Positions 43,633 through 52,167 of a stretch of 64,000 nt of DNA are shown here, one piece after another; the stretch's first letter is position 1; each line of letters begins with the position of its first letter. The stretch lies in assembly GCA_052118425.1 (NCBI GenBank), contig JBQKHF010000012.1, one strand, 5' to 3'. The position numbers and the translations under genes are program-made. Under the pieces are notes generated by a model that saw nothing but the letters and a program-made list of their open reading frames with translations, ran no database searches and had not been told where the DNA came from. The stretch comes from Roseburia_C sp900315735. GTDB taxonomy: Bacteria; Bacillota; Clostridia; Lachnospirales; Lachnospiraceae.

Positions 43633-44334
43633 CTACCATTCAATCTCATCGATATCCACGATATGTTCATTCTTCTCTATCTTTTGAATGGTTCCGCTCT
43701 TTACGGTAATGACACGGTCTGCCATTGCAGTCAGTGCCTGATTATGCGTAATTACAATGACGGTTTTGCCCTGTTTTCTGCAGGTATTCTGCAGCAACTT
43801 CAAAACGGCTTTTCCGGTATTATAATCCAGTGCTCCGGTGGGCTCATCACAAAGCAGCACCTTCGGATTCTTTGCCAGTGCTCTTGCAATTGCCACTCTC
43901 TGCTGTTCCCCACCGGATAACTGTGCCGGGAAATTGGCTTTCCGTTCACTTAACCCCACTTCATCCAGAACTGTTGCTGCATCTAATGGCTCCCTACAAA
44001 TCTGCGCTGCCAGTTCAACATTTTCCAGTGCTGTAAGATTCTGCACCAGATTATAGAACTGGAACACAAATCCCACATCATATCTCCGGTAACTGGTAAG
44101 CTGCCGCTTATTATATGCGGAGACTTCATCTCCATCCAGATATACCTTTCCGGTGGTCAGATAATCCATTCCGCCCAAGATATTTAATATTGTTGTCTTT
44201 CCTGCTCCGGATGCTCCTACGATAACGCAGAATTCTCCCTTTTCTATTTCAAAATTCACATCATGTAATGCTTCTATTGTAACTTCTCCGGTTTTATATA
44301 CTTTACTTACATTCTGAAAGGATACAAATGCCAT
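43633..44334 (-). CDS. ABC transporter ATPase, MacB/LolD type
   Basis: 233 aa. Walker A GASGAGKTT, signature LSGGEQQRVAIARAL, Walker B VLLCDEPTGALDY and switch His in VIVITHN. The ALDY ending after Walker B is typical of partners of FtsX-like permeases. SD AAAAGGAGG. Located 28 bp upstream of the large permease and in the same operon. Confidence 0.93.
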   Translation of the reverse strand: MAFVSFQNVSKVYKTGEVTIEALHDVNFEIEKGEFCVIVGASGAGKTTILNILGGMDYLTTGKVYLDGDEVSAYNKRQLTSYRRYDVGFVFQFYNLVQNLTALENVELAAQICREPLDAATVLDEVGLSERKANFPAQLSGGEQQRVAIARALAKNPKVLLCDEPTGALDYNTGKAVLKLLQNTCRKQGKTVIVITHNQALTAMADRVITVKSGTIQKIEKNEHIVDIDEIEW

Positions 44335-44363
44335 GTGAAAGCTTCCTCCTTTTATTCTGGTTA

Positions 44364-44743
44364 TTCAGGTGATTGTGAAAAGTTAAAGTTCTAAAATGCG
44401 TGTTTTCCTTGTTGTTATAAAAGCGGTCTTTCCGGTTACTTTAGCTGAATTGCTGCGCTGTCCGGCGAGGGCAGATGCAACATAATGCCTGTAAGGGACA
44501 CTAGGAATTTCGATATCATGTTAATTTCATCCGGCAACCGGCACAAATTCACATCCCTGTTCAGTTGTGCCTCGCTGGTACATCCCTGTACCAGCGTTGC
44601 CTATTGCCTGACGAAATTCCAAGTGTCCCTAACAGCCCTTATCACGCATCTGCACTTCGCCGAACCATGCAGCAATTCTTTCAAATATCGGAAAGATAGT
44701 CCTGATAACAAAATCTATCCCTTCACAATCGCCTGTTACCTGC
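44364..44743 (+). repeat. Family E palindrome with three-way-junction core, copy 3
   Basis: Outer arms match as an inverted repeat: TCAGGTGATTGTGAAAAG on the left with CCTTCACAATCGCCTGT on the right, and GAATTGCTGC with GCAGCAATTC. The core (44495-44630) has GGGACACTAGGAATTTCG / CGAAATTCCAAGTGTCCC, then GGCAA/TTGCC enclosing GGCACAA/TTGTGCC and CGCTGGTAC-ATCCCT-GTACCAGCG. It separates the ABC operon from the small Xre-led operon, so it sits in the ABC upstream region. No gene inside. Confidence 0.85.
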
Positions 44744-44869
44744 TTATTCTTAATGGTAGCATAATCTTTTCTCTTTTTGAAATAAAATTTTTCTAAACTC
44801 TGGAAATACGCTTTCCAAATTACACCACAAAACCTGCCACTGGAAGCTTCTTATAAATACCTGGCAACG

Positions 44870-44926
44870 AAAAAATCCACTTTCTTAGAATCACAGTCTA
44901 AACCTTCAATTCTAAAAAAGTGGATT
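44870..44926 (-). terminator. Terminator of the Xre three-gene unit
   Basis: AATCCACTTTCTTAGAAT (44874-44891) pairs with AATTCTAAAAAAGTGGATT (to 44926) with small mismatches; six T residues follow on the minus strand. Confidence 0.85.
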
Positions 44927-44950
44927 ATCTTCAAATATCTGTATTTTCTC

Positions 44951-45349
44951 TTATAACAACGGAGCTATCACTGCATCAAACATACAATTTAAACTCTCTT
45001 CATATATCTCCTGATATGTCCGGTGAAAAGTCTCGGTAATCGCCATTGCCTGCTTTGGTGCTTCTTCGTAAAGTCCAAATGCCGCCTCATATACTTCCGG
45101 ATTCTTATCATAAAATGCTTCTGTCATGGCATTTTCAAATTCAAATCGTGCGCCTTTGGAAAGATGCTCTTTAAAATCCTCTTTCCGTACATTTTTCACA
45201 TAGTCATCCTGAAATATATTCAAGCCTTCTGCTTTGACTAATTCTTCCAGTCCTTCCTTCACATCTTCATAAGTCATAGTCTTAAAATTCTCTACAAAAA
45301 ATTTGTCAAAGGTCTCCTTATCCGGAAACTGCTTTGTTAAGCTCTCCAT
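44951..45349 (-). CDS. Hypothetical acidic helical protein, third gene of the Xre unit
   Basis: 132 aa, no match that I recognise. It is rich in Glu, Phe and Lys and predicted all-helical, with no signal peptide or membrane helix. SD AGGAGG before the ATG; 17 bp after the preceding small gene, so co-transcribed. The presence of an autoregulatory Xre protein at the head of the unit suggests a stress or defence module, but nothing in the protein shows a function. Confidence 0.7.
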   Translation of the reverse strand: MESLTKQFPDKETFDKFFVENFKTMTYEDVKEGLEELVKAEGLNIFQDDYVKNVRKEDFKEHLSKGARFEFENAMTEAFYDKNPEVYEAAFGLYEEAPKQAMAITETFHRTYQEIYEESLNCMFDAVIAPLL

Positions 45350-45366
45350 CTCTTCTTCCTCCTGTC

Positions 45367-45657
45367 TTATACCGCATGCAAAATCATGCGTTCCCGATAT
45401 ACCACTTCCATATGGTCTAATACTCTTCTCGCCCGCTGATACTGGTTATAATGTGTGCTGATAACGCAGACTTCCTTTGCCCCATTATAAGCAACTCTCT
45501 TATAAAATGGAACTCTCACCCAGTTCTGTGTAAATGGAATCTCATGACTTACCAAAGTCCGCATCATCTGACTGCTGACTCTGGCATTGGTAGTTCTGCA
45601 TAATTCCACATCCCGGTCAATATTTTTCCCCATGGTCTTCGGTTTGTTCTTCTTCAT
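45367..45657 (-). CDS. Hypothetical basic protein, second gene of the Xre unit
   Basis: 96 aa, basic N-terminus (MKKNKPKTMGKNIDRD). I do not recognise a family. Features are a middle stretch NWVRVPFYKRVAYNGAKEVC and a His-rich end YNQYQRARRVLDHMEVVY. No membrane helix. SD AAGGAGA. Located between an Xre regulator and an acidic protein; the basic/acidic pairing would allow a toxin-antitoxin or small complex, but this is speculation. Confidence 0.65.
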   Translation of the reverse strand: MKKNKPKTMGKNIDRDVELCRTTNARVSSQMMRTLVSHEIPFTQNWVRVPFYKRVAYNGAKEVCVISTHYNQYQRARRVLDHMEVVYRERMILHAV

Positions 45658-45676
45658 AATAATACCCTGTCTCCTT

Positions 45677-45910
45677 CTATTTGTCCATAATCTGAATCTC
45701 GACGGTCTTTCCCAGACAGCCTGCTACCTTAACCAGAAAATCCAGACTGGGATTATATCTTCCGCTCTCCAATCTGGAAATATTGGATTTCTTCGTGCCT
45801 GCCCGCTCCGCAAGCACTTCCTGGGTAATATGCTGTTCCTTTCGCACCGCCTTCAACTGACGCACCACTTCTGAACGCGTCGACTGCTCTCTGCTCTTAT
45901 TCTTCTCCAT
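45677..45910 (-). CDS. Xre-family helix-turn-helix regulator
   Basis: 77 aa. One HTH_3 domain (about 17-72) with ITQEVLAERAGTKKSNISRLE, ending KVAGCLGKTVEIQIMDK. That layout is common in HigA-type antitoxins and phage-like regulators. It heads a three-gene unit. A perfect 18-bp palindrome between the -35 and -10 of its promoter is the likely binding site, giving negative autoregulation. Confidence 0.88.
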   Translation of the reverse strand: MEKNKSREQSTRSEVVRQLKAVRKEQHITQEVLAERAGTKKSNISRLESGRYNPSLDFLVKVAGCLGKTVEIQIMDK

Positions 45911-45933
45911 TTCTCACCTCAACAACTGCCTCT

Positions 45934-45963
45934 ATGTTATCATATATGATAACTTTTTGTCAA
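45934..45963 (-). promoter_or_regulatory. Promoter with embedded perfect palindrome, Xre unit
   Basis: Minus strand TTGACA (45958-45963), 18-bp spacer, TAACAT (45934-45939). The palindrome GTTATCATATATGATAAC (45936-45953) fills the spacer and overlaps the -10. Confidence 0.85.
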
Positions 45964-45966
45964 CGG

Positions 45967-45992
45967 AAAAAGAGCCTAAAAAAGGCTCTTTT
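45967..45992 (-). terminator. Terminator behind the MATE gene
   Basis: AAAAAGAGCC / GGCTCTTTT stem with seven-base loop, T run on both strands; four bases after the MATE stop on the minus strand. Confidence 0.85.
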
Positions 45993-45996
45993 GGCA

Positions 45997-47367
45997 CTAT
46001 CCTTCTATCTGACGCAGCACCTTGCGGAACTGGAAATAGAAAAGTATGGATGTAAAACTTACCGCCAGCACATCGGCTACCGGCTCTGCCATATAAACTG
46101 CCATTGCCTGATTTCCGGTTAAAATGCGCGGCATAATATAAATGAGAGGCAGTAATAATACGAATTTACGCATGACTGCTACAATAATGGAAGACACTGC
46201 TTTTCCCAGTGAAGTAAATGCCATCTGACACGCCATCTGGATTCCGAATATCATAATTGCCATAAGATAAATCCGGAGTGCATTTCCCGTATATGCAATC
46301 AGTGCCGCATCTGAGGTAAACATGGCTGCAAATGCTCTTGGGAATGCCATCACAAGTGCCCACAAAACAAAAGAAAATCCAACATCAATTTTCAATAGTA
46401 AAAAATAGGCTTCTTTTACCCTGTCTGCTCTTTTTGCTCCATAATTGTAGCTGATAATCGGCTGTGCGCCCTGACCCAAGCCCTGTAAAGGAAGTAGTGC
46501 AAACTGCATGACACTGGTTAATATGGTCATGGCTCCTACTGCCATATCTCCACCATATCGTAACAATGAAGAATTAAAGCAGACCGAAATCACACTCTCG
46601 CTTGCCTGCATAATAAACATCGCTGTTCCAAGTGCAATACTCGGCAGAATAATATTTGCCTGCAATATCATATTTTTTCCTTTCAGGCGAAGATGCGTCT
46701 TCTTTCCACATAAAAAAGCCAGCACCCAGATACAGGAACATGCCTGAGAAAGAACTGTTGCCAGTGCCGCTCCTTTTACACCCATGCCCAAACCAAAGAT
46801 AAATACCGGATCCAGTGCAATATTAATTACTGCGCCAATCAGCACGGAAAGCATACCGGTTTTGGCAAATCCCTGCGCCGTAATAAATGCATTCATCCCC
46901 AGGGTCAGCTGCACAAAAATCGTTCCTATGGCATAAATATTCATATAATCAGTAGCAAAGGAAATCGTATTTTCGCTGGCTCCAAATGCCAGAAGAAAGC
47001 CCCTGTTTCCCGCCAGCAGAAATGCAGTCAGTATCAGTGATACAATAATCTGGGTGCAAAAACAGTTCCCCAGCGTTTTTTCCGCCTTGTCCTTCTCTCC
47101 TTTTCCCATAAATATGGTCGCTCTTGGTGCACCGCCATTGCTAATCAGTGCTGCAAACGCAGATACTACCATAATCAGCGGCATGCATACACCGACTCCG
47201 GTCAGTGCCATTGCTCCATCTCCCGGGATATGCCCGATATACATACGGTCCACGATGTTATACATCATATTAATCAACTGGGCTGCAACGGTAGGCAATG
47301 CCAGCTTTAATAACAGCTTTCCTACCGGTTCTGTTTCCAAAAATGTTCTGTCATTGGTCTGTTCCAT
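45997..47367 (-). CDS. MATE-family efflux transporter
   Basis: 456 aa, twelve membrane helices in two MatE halves, start NDRTFLETEPVGKLLLKLALPTVAAQLINM and motif GGAPRATIFMGKGEKDKA. MATE pumps export drugs or metabolites using Na or H gradients; substrate unknown. The ATG chosen follows AAGGAGAATCAC; a 66-codon extension runs into the tRNA-Leu region and is rejected. Confidence 0.92.
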   Translation of the reverse strand: MEQTNDRTFLETEPVGKLLLKLALPTVAAQLINMMYNIVDRMYIGHIPGDGAMALTGVGVCMPLIMVVSAFAALISNGGAPRATIFMGKGEKDKAEKTLGNCFCTQIIVSLILTAFLLAGNRGFLLAFGASENTISFATDYMNIYAIGTIFVQLTLGMNAFITAQGFAKTGMLSVLIGAVINIALDPVFIFGLGMGVKGAALATVLSQACSCIWVLAFLCGKKTHLRLKGKNMILQANIILPSIALGTAMFIMQASESVISVCFNSSLLRYGGDMAVGAMTILTSVMQFALLPLQGLGQGAQPIISYNYGAKRADRVKEAYFLLLKIDVGFSFVLWALVMAFPRAFAAMFTSDAALIAYTGNALRIYLMAIMIFGIQMACQMAFTSLGKAVSSIIVAVMRKFVLLLPLIYIMPRILTGNQAMAVYMAEPVADVLAVSFTSILFYFQFRKVLRQIEG

Positions 47368-47390
47368 GTGATTCTCCTTACCTTCTATTT

Positions 47391-47436
47391 GCGTAACTAC
47401 GAGAAACACGCTTGACGAGTTTCTCACTACTCGCGT
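47391..47436 (+). repeat. Family A dispersed repeat, copy 6 (minimal form)
   Basis: GCGTAACTACGAGAAACACG, CTTGACGAGTTTCTCACTAC, TCGCGTA. The core hairpin GAGAAAC/GTTTCTC is flanked directly by ACTAC on both sides, with no cargo stem. Confidence 0.7.
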
Positions 47437-47464
47437 AAAAAAAGAACCGACCAGTGGTCGATTC
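47437..47464 (-). terminator. Terminator behind tRNA-Leu
   Basis: Minus strand GAATCGACC / GGTCGGTTC stem with a three-base loop then seven T residues. Confidence 0.85.
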
Positions 47465-47480
47465 TTTTCTAAAATGTTAA

Positions 47481-47563
47481 TGCCGGCAGCGGGACTTGAA
47501 CCCGCACGTGGTTGCCCACAACAGATTTTGAGTCTGCCTCGTCTGCCATTCCGACACGCCGGC
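47481..47563 (-). tRNA. tRNA-Leu (anticodon CAA)
   Basis: 83 nt class II tRNA: acceptor GCCGGCG/TGCCGGC, anticodon stem GCAGA/TCTGT with loop CTCAAAA, long variable arm TGTGGGCAACCACG, T-arm GCGGGTTCAAGTCCCGC. CCA is not encoded. Confidence 0.96.
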
Positions 47564-47568
47564 ATTTA

Positions 47569-47588
47569 TTCGGTTCTGTCGAACCGAA
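47569..47588 (-). terminator. Hairpin between lysA and tRNA-Leu
   Basis: TTCGGTTC-TGTC-GAACCGAA, perfect 8-bp stem. No T run; it lies in the tRNA 5' leader and may also end lysA transcripts or mark processing. Confidence 0.5.
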
Positions 47589-47596
47589 CAAATGAA

Positions 47597-47625
47597 AGTT
47601 TATCATATTTTCTATTAGATTGCAA
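47597..47625 (-). promoter_or_regulatory. tRNA-Leu promoter
   Basis: Minus strand TTGCAA (47620-47625), 17-bp spacer, TAAACT (47597-47602), just after the lysA stop. Confidence 0.65.
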
Positions 47626-47627
47626 GT

Positions 47628-48908
47628 TTATTTTTCCGGCTCTTTCATATTTTTCAAAATGTCAAAGCAGTCAAATGTTGCAAAGTAATCCTTCGGTGTT
47701 TCTGCACGACGGATAAGCTGTACAGAGCCGTCTTCCTTCAGAAGTAACTCAGCGGATTTTAATTTACCGTTGTAGTTATACCCCATGGAATAACCATGTG
47801 CTCCGGTATCATGAATTACCAGATAATCGCCCATGTCAATCTTCGGTAACATACGGTCTACGGCAAATTTATCATTGTTCTCACAAAGAGAACCGGTTAC
47901 ATCATATTTGTGGTCGCATACGCTGTTGTCCTTGCCCAGTACGGTGATGTGATGATATGCACCATACATTGCAGGACGCATCAGGTTTACTGCACAGGCA
48001 TCCACACCAATGTATTCCTTGTGTGTATGTTTCTCATGAATTGCCTGAGTTACAAGACATCCATAAGGTGCTAACATGAAACGGCCCATCTCAGTATAGA
48101 TAGCTACATCGCCCATACCTGCCGGAACTAAAATCTCATCATAAACCTTGTGTACGCCTTCGCCGATAACACGGATGTCGTTTGGCTCCTGATCTGGTGT
48201 ATAGTTCACACCAACTCCACCGGAAAGATTGATAAAGCTGATATGGCAGCCTACTTCTTCTTTTAATTTAACAGCTACTTCAAAAAGCTGTTTTGCAAGC
48301 ATTGGATAATACTCATTGGTTACGGTATTACTTGCTAAGAATGCATGAATACCAAAATTCTTTACACCTTTTTCTTTTAAAATCTTAAAGCCTTCAAATA
48401 ACTGCTCGGTTGTAAATCCGTATTTTGCATCTCCCGGGTTATCCATGATTCCGTTGCTCATCTTGAACACTCCGCCCGGATTGTATCTGCAGCTGATGGT
48501 CTCCGGAATCTTACCGATTGTCTTCTCTAAGAAGTCGATATGGGTAAAGTCATCCAGGTTGATGATTGCGCCAATCTTATCTGCAAATTTGTATTCATAT
48601 GCAGGTGTGTCATTGGAAGAAAACATAATATGCTTTCCGTCAAAGCCCTGGGAATCAGCTAACATCAGCTCTGTCTGGGATGCACAGTCGCAGCCACAGT
48701 CATACTCTTTTAAAATATTTAAGATAAATGGGTTCGGAGTTGCCTTTACTGCAAAATACTCACGAAATCCCGGATTCCATGCAAATGCTTCTTTCACTGC
48801 CTTTGCATTTTCACGAATGCCCTTTTCATCATAAAGGTGAAACGGGGTTGGATATGTCTTTACAATTTCTTCAATCTGTTCTTTTGTCACAAATGGTTCT
48901 TTCTTCAT
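47628..48908 (-). CDS. lysA: Diaminopimelate decarboxylase
   Basis: 426 aa, fold III PLP enzyme. PLP Lys is in YFAVKATPNP; the Gly-rich phosphate site is INLSGGVGVNY; the active-site Cys is in TGSLCENND. Final step of lysine synthesis, decarboxylating meso-DAP. The length and lack of a DapF-like partner nearby are normal. Monocistronic by appearance; dapB lies at the window's right end, not linked. Confidence 0.93.
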   Translation of the reverse strand: MKKEPFVTKEQIEEIVKTYPTPFHLYDEKGIRENAKAVKEAFAWNPGFREYFAVKATPNPFILNILKEYDCGCDCASQTELMLADSQGFDGKHIMFSSNDTPAYEYKFADKIGAIINLDDFTHIDFLEKTIGKIPETISCRYNPGGVFKMSNGIMDNPGDAKYGFTTEQLFEGFKILKEKGVKNFGIHAFLASNTVTNEYYPMLAKQLFEVAVKLKEEVGCHISFINLSGGVGVNYTPDQEPNDIRVIGEGVHKVYDEILVPAGMGDVAIYTEMGRFMLAPYGCLVTQAIHEKHTHKEYIGVDACAVNLMRPAMYGAYHHITVLGKDNSVCDHKYDVTGSLCENNDKFAVDRMLPKIDMGDYLVIHDTGAHGYSMGYNYNGKLKSAELLLKEDGSVQLIRRAETPKDYFATFDCFDILKNMKEPEK

Positions 48909-48988
48909 AATAGTTAGTCTCCTTCACGCCTCAGCTAAGTAGTATTCTAAAATTCCAACTGTGACTTGTCAACCCGTCAATGTAATTT

Positions 48989-51049
48989 TTATGCATTTTC
49001 CGTGTTGCGTGGAAAGGTCAGTGTCACCTTAAAGAAATCTCCATCCACTAACAAATGGAAGCTTCCATGCATAAGCTCTGTCAGACTCTGGGCAATGGAC
49101 AATCCAAGACCGCTGCCTTCCGTATTTCTGGAGCTGTCGCCCCGGACAAAACGCTCCTGCAGTTCTTCTCCCGTCATATGCAAAGGACTCTTGGAAATAT
49201 TTCGAAATACAATGGAAACATTTCTCTCATCCTGCTCTAAGTCAAGATAAACTCTGGTTCCCGGCTGTGCATATTTATAAATATTATTCAAAAGATTATC
49301 AAAAACTCTCCATAGATGTCTTCCGTCTGCCAGAACAGAAAGTTCTTCTTCGGGATGGTGAATCACAAGTTCTAAATTCTTTGCCTGCAGCCGTTCCTCA
49401 TATTCGCCTGCTGCCTGTGTCAGCAATACCTCCGGCACACATTTTTCCCAGTTGACCTTTAACACACCGGAAGATGCCTTGGATGCTTCAATTAAATCTT
49501 CAATTAATTTCTTTAAGCGGGCAGATTGACGTGTCAGCACCTCTAAGTACTCCTGCACTTTTGGATTTTCCACATCCTCTTTTGTCAGTAAATCCACATA
49601 ATTAATAATAGAAGTAAGCGGTGTTTTAATATCATGGGATACATTGGTGATAAGCTCTGTTTTAAAATGCTCGCTCTTCATCCGCTCATCCAGCGCCGTC
49701 TGCATTCCGCTTCCAATCTGATTCAGATGTTCCGCATAATTTTTGAATTCTCTATGCATATGGCTGGTGTCCATCTGATAATCATAGTCACCCTCTGCAA
49801 TCTTCTCACCGCCCTGTTTCAACTGGTTAAGATTTGCCAGTATGATGCAGAATATCAGGAAAAGTGCTGCCTTTTCTACCAGAAATACCAGGAAAATCCC
49901 CTCCCAGTTGTAACTGTCTTCTAACATCAGAACACCGATAAATTCTATTAAGGTAATGCCCAGCGCAATAAATACGCCCTTATAAATAAATGGCATGTGC
50001 TTTTTAATATAAGAAAGTGCCTGTTTCAGCCATTTTACAAACCGACAGAGCAGCGTGTTGCTCCACAGCGTCTTTGTCTTATGCCTTACTGAGCAGCTCA
50101 TGAGAAATGCCAAAAGCAGAGCCGCTGTCAATACTGCCAATATCACAATGGCAACAAGGGAGCCTATGTTCGTTCCGTAAAATCCCCATATGCTTCCAAG
50201 AACTCCTGCCACACAGGCTTCAACAATATAAAGCATCAGCCCATAGAGTTCCAGTGGAATCTTATCGATAAAACTTCTCTGTATCCTGCCCTCTTCATCC
50301 GTCTTTCCGGCAGTCCGTATCAGAGAAACCATTAAAATAACTGCTCCAATTGTACTTACTGCAAGTACCGCAAATATTGCGTAGCGGACCTTATATGCAA
50401 AATCAATATATTTCATTTTAAAATACAAATCATCATGATAAGTCAAATCCCGCAATGGGAAGAATGCCACTGCATAAATATCACCTCTTGAAAGATTTGC
50501 ATCCTGTTTTTCCACTTCCGTAAACATCTGCTCCGGACTGTTTAAAACATCTATGGAGATTCCCGGATAGCAATAACTGTCATATTTCCCCACGATTGCC
50601 ATGTATTCCGGAATGACGCTTCCCAAGTCTCCATTTTCTATGGTACAGATTCGTTCCACGGAAGTATCTACACTCTTTTTAAATACATAAAAATTAAAGT
50701 TCGTCTCATCAGCCAGACTATATGCATAAGACCGTGCATCCTCATAGGCAAAATCTTCTGATGCACTATAGGTTTTTAAACCCTCTGATGTTTCCGTACT
50801 GCTTCCATAGGTTACCGTTTCATCAGCTGCCTCTATATCATAATTTACAAATCCCGAAAAAATTTCTGCTGCCAGATATGAGCCAATCTGCTCCCGATAG
50901 TCTGCCTCCGTTTCCTCCTGACTATTTCGATAGATCTGACTGTCTATCATTTCCAGCGTAAATACTGCAGATAAAAATGCAATTGAAGTCAGTAAAATAA
51001 ATGCAATGACTGCGCTTGCTCTTCTGATGCCTCTTTTTTTCTTTTTCAT
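48989..51049 (-). CDS. Sensor histidine kinase with multi-helix membrane region
   Basis: 686 aa. TM1 at about 11-31, an extracytoplasmic domain to about 215, then five or six further helices (222-245, 266-317, 357-376, 385-405). HAMP-like linker (406-445), HisKA with phosphorylated His472 in NVSHDIKTPLTSI and an HATPase with NLLNNIYKYAQPG and SGLGLSIAQSL. Start codon overlaps the response regulator stop by four bases. The large membrane region is more than a simple sensor, so it may sense a membrane-borne signal. Target genes unknown. Confidence 0.92.
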   Translation of the reverse strand: MKKKKRGIRRASAVIAFILLTSIAFLSAVFTLEMIDSQIYRNSQEETEADYREQIGSYLAAEIFSGFVNYDIEAADETVTYGSSTETSEGLKTYSASEDFAYEDARSYAYSLADETNFNFYVFKKSVDTSVERICTIENGDLGSVIPEYMAIVGKYDSYCYPGISIDVLNSPEQMFTEVEKQDANLSRGDIYAVAFFPLRDLTYHDDLYFKMKYIDFAYKVRYAIFAVLAVSTIGAVILMVSLIRTAGKTDEEGRIQRSFIDKIPLELYGLMLYIVEACVAGVLGSIWGFYGTNIGSLVAIVILAVLTAALLLAFLMSCSVRHKTKTLWSNTLLCRFVKWLKQALSYIKKHMPFIYKGVFIALGITLIEFIGVLMLEDSYNWEGIFLVFLVEKAALFLIFCIILANLNQLKQGGEKIAEGDYDYQMDTSHMHREFKNYAEHLNQIGSGMQTALDERMKSEHFKTELITNVSHDIKTPLTSIINYVDLLTKEDVENPKVQEYLEVLTRQSARLKKLIEDLIEASKASSGVLKVNWEKCVPEVLLTQAAGEYEERLQAKNLELVIHHPEEELSVLADGRHLWRVFDNLLNNIYKYAQPGTRVYLDLEQDERNVSIVFRNISKSPLHMTGEELQERFVRGDSSRNTEGSGLGLSIAQSLTELMHGSFHLLVDGDFFKVTLTFPRNTENA

Positions 51050-51744
51050 GGCGTGTTTCCTCTTTCCATCTTATAACCCTGTCCCCACACCACTTTTAAA
51101 TATCGTGGATTTGCAGGGTCATACTCTAATTTTTCCCGAAGATGGCGAATATGCACTGCCACTGTACTTTCTGAGCCAAACGGCGCATCTTTCCATACTT
51201 TGCGATAGATATCCTTTGGAGAAAATACGACTCCGGGCTGTTCCATAAACAGTTTCAAAATATCATACTCTGTAGGGGTAAGACTCACCGCATCTCCATC
51301 CAGCGTCACAACCTTGGCACTGTCATCTAATTCAATGCCACCGATGGCAAGATTCTTCTTTGTCATGTTTCCGCCTCCAAGCTGCATATAACGGCGCAGC
51401 TGGGATTTTACTCTTGCCTGAACCTCCACCGGATTAAAAGGCTTGGTAATATAATCATCCGCTCCGACCATAAGTCCTAAAACTTTATCGTTGTCTTCAC
51501 TTTTTGCAGTCAGGAAAATTACAGGGACATTGCTGTTCTCACGAATCTTCACCATAGCCTGGATGCCGTCCATTTCCGGCATCATAATATCCATGAGCAC
51601 AAGATGTATCTCTGTTTTCTGCATCATTTCAATCGCTTCCCGACCGTTATAAGCCTCGTAAATTCCATATCCATCCGATGCAAGGTAGATTTTTAACGCG
51701 TATACAATATCCGGTTCGTCATCACATATCAATATGTTATACAT
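51046..51744 (-). CDS. OmpR/PhoB-family response regulator
   Basis: 232 aa. Receiver domain with acidic pocket ICDDEPD, phosphorylated Asp in LVLMDIMMPEMDG (about 53) and Lys in FLTAKSEDND; C-terminal winged helix with LTPTEYDILKLFMEQPG. Partner of the kinase that overlaps its end. Its own promoter lies at 51774-51802. Confidence 0.95.
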   Translation of the reverse strand: MYNILICDDEPDIVYALKIYLASDGYGIYEAYNGREAIEMMQKTEIHLVLMDIMMPEMDGIQAMVKIRENSNVPVIFLTAKSEDNDKVLGLMVGADDYITKPFNPVEVQARVKSQLRRYMQLGGGNMTKKNLAIGGIELDDSAKVVTLDGDAVSLTPTEYDILKLFMEQPGVVFSPKDIYRKVWKDAPFGSESTVAVHIRHLREKLEYDPANPRYLKVVWGQGYKMERGNTP

Positions 51745-51773
51745 TTTCTTTTCCCCTTTCCAAGTACACCATT

Positions 51774-51802
51774 ATTGTATCGAATGAACCTTTAAGAACC
51801 AA
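51774..51802 (-). promoter_or_regulatory. Promoter of the two-component operon
   Basis: Minus strand TTGGTT (51797-51802), 17-bp spacer, TACAAT (51774-51779). Confidence 0.55.
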
Positions 51803-51831
51803 GGCACCAAGTCTTTAAGATTTCTTTAACA

Positions 51832-52167
51832 TCACGCAAATACTGTCTGTATCAACACCATATAAAGCACGGTTCCCACACCAATGCTCAGTAAATTATT
51901 TCTTTTCCACACATGTAAAACGATAACTACGAAAATTACAATAAATTCCGGCAATCCAAACGGGAACTTCACTACATTTACTGCCTTTAAGCAATAGATA
52001 ACAAGCATTCCCACAACTGCAGGCGGCAGCACTTTTCCAAGATATTTTACGATTTCCGGGATTTCCTTTTTTCCACTGAATAATACAAATGGAATTGCTC
52101 TTGTTGTAAATACAACCAATCCACAAACCACAATAATTAATAACGATCTTTCCACACTAATCGGCAT
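51832..52167 (-). CDS. azlD: Branched-chain amino acid exporter, small subunit AzlD
   Basis: 111 aa, four membrane helices, family block TTRAIPFVLFSGKKEIPEIV followed by YLGKVLPPAVVGMLVIYCL. AzlCD exports branched-chain amino acids. Start overlaps azlC by eleven bases. Confidence 0.9.
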   Translation of the reverse strand: MPISVERSLLIIVVCGLVVFTTRAIPFVLFSGKKEIPEIVKYLGKVLPPAVVGMLVIYCLKAVNVVKFPFGLPEFIVIFVVIVLHVWKRNNLLSIGVGTVLYMVLIQTVFA

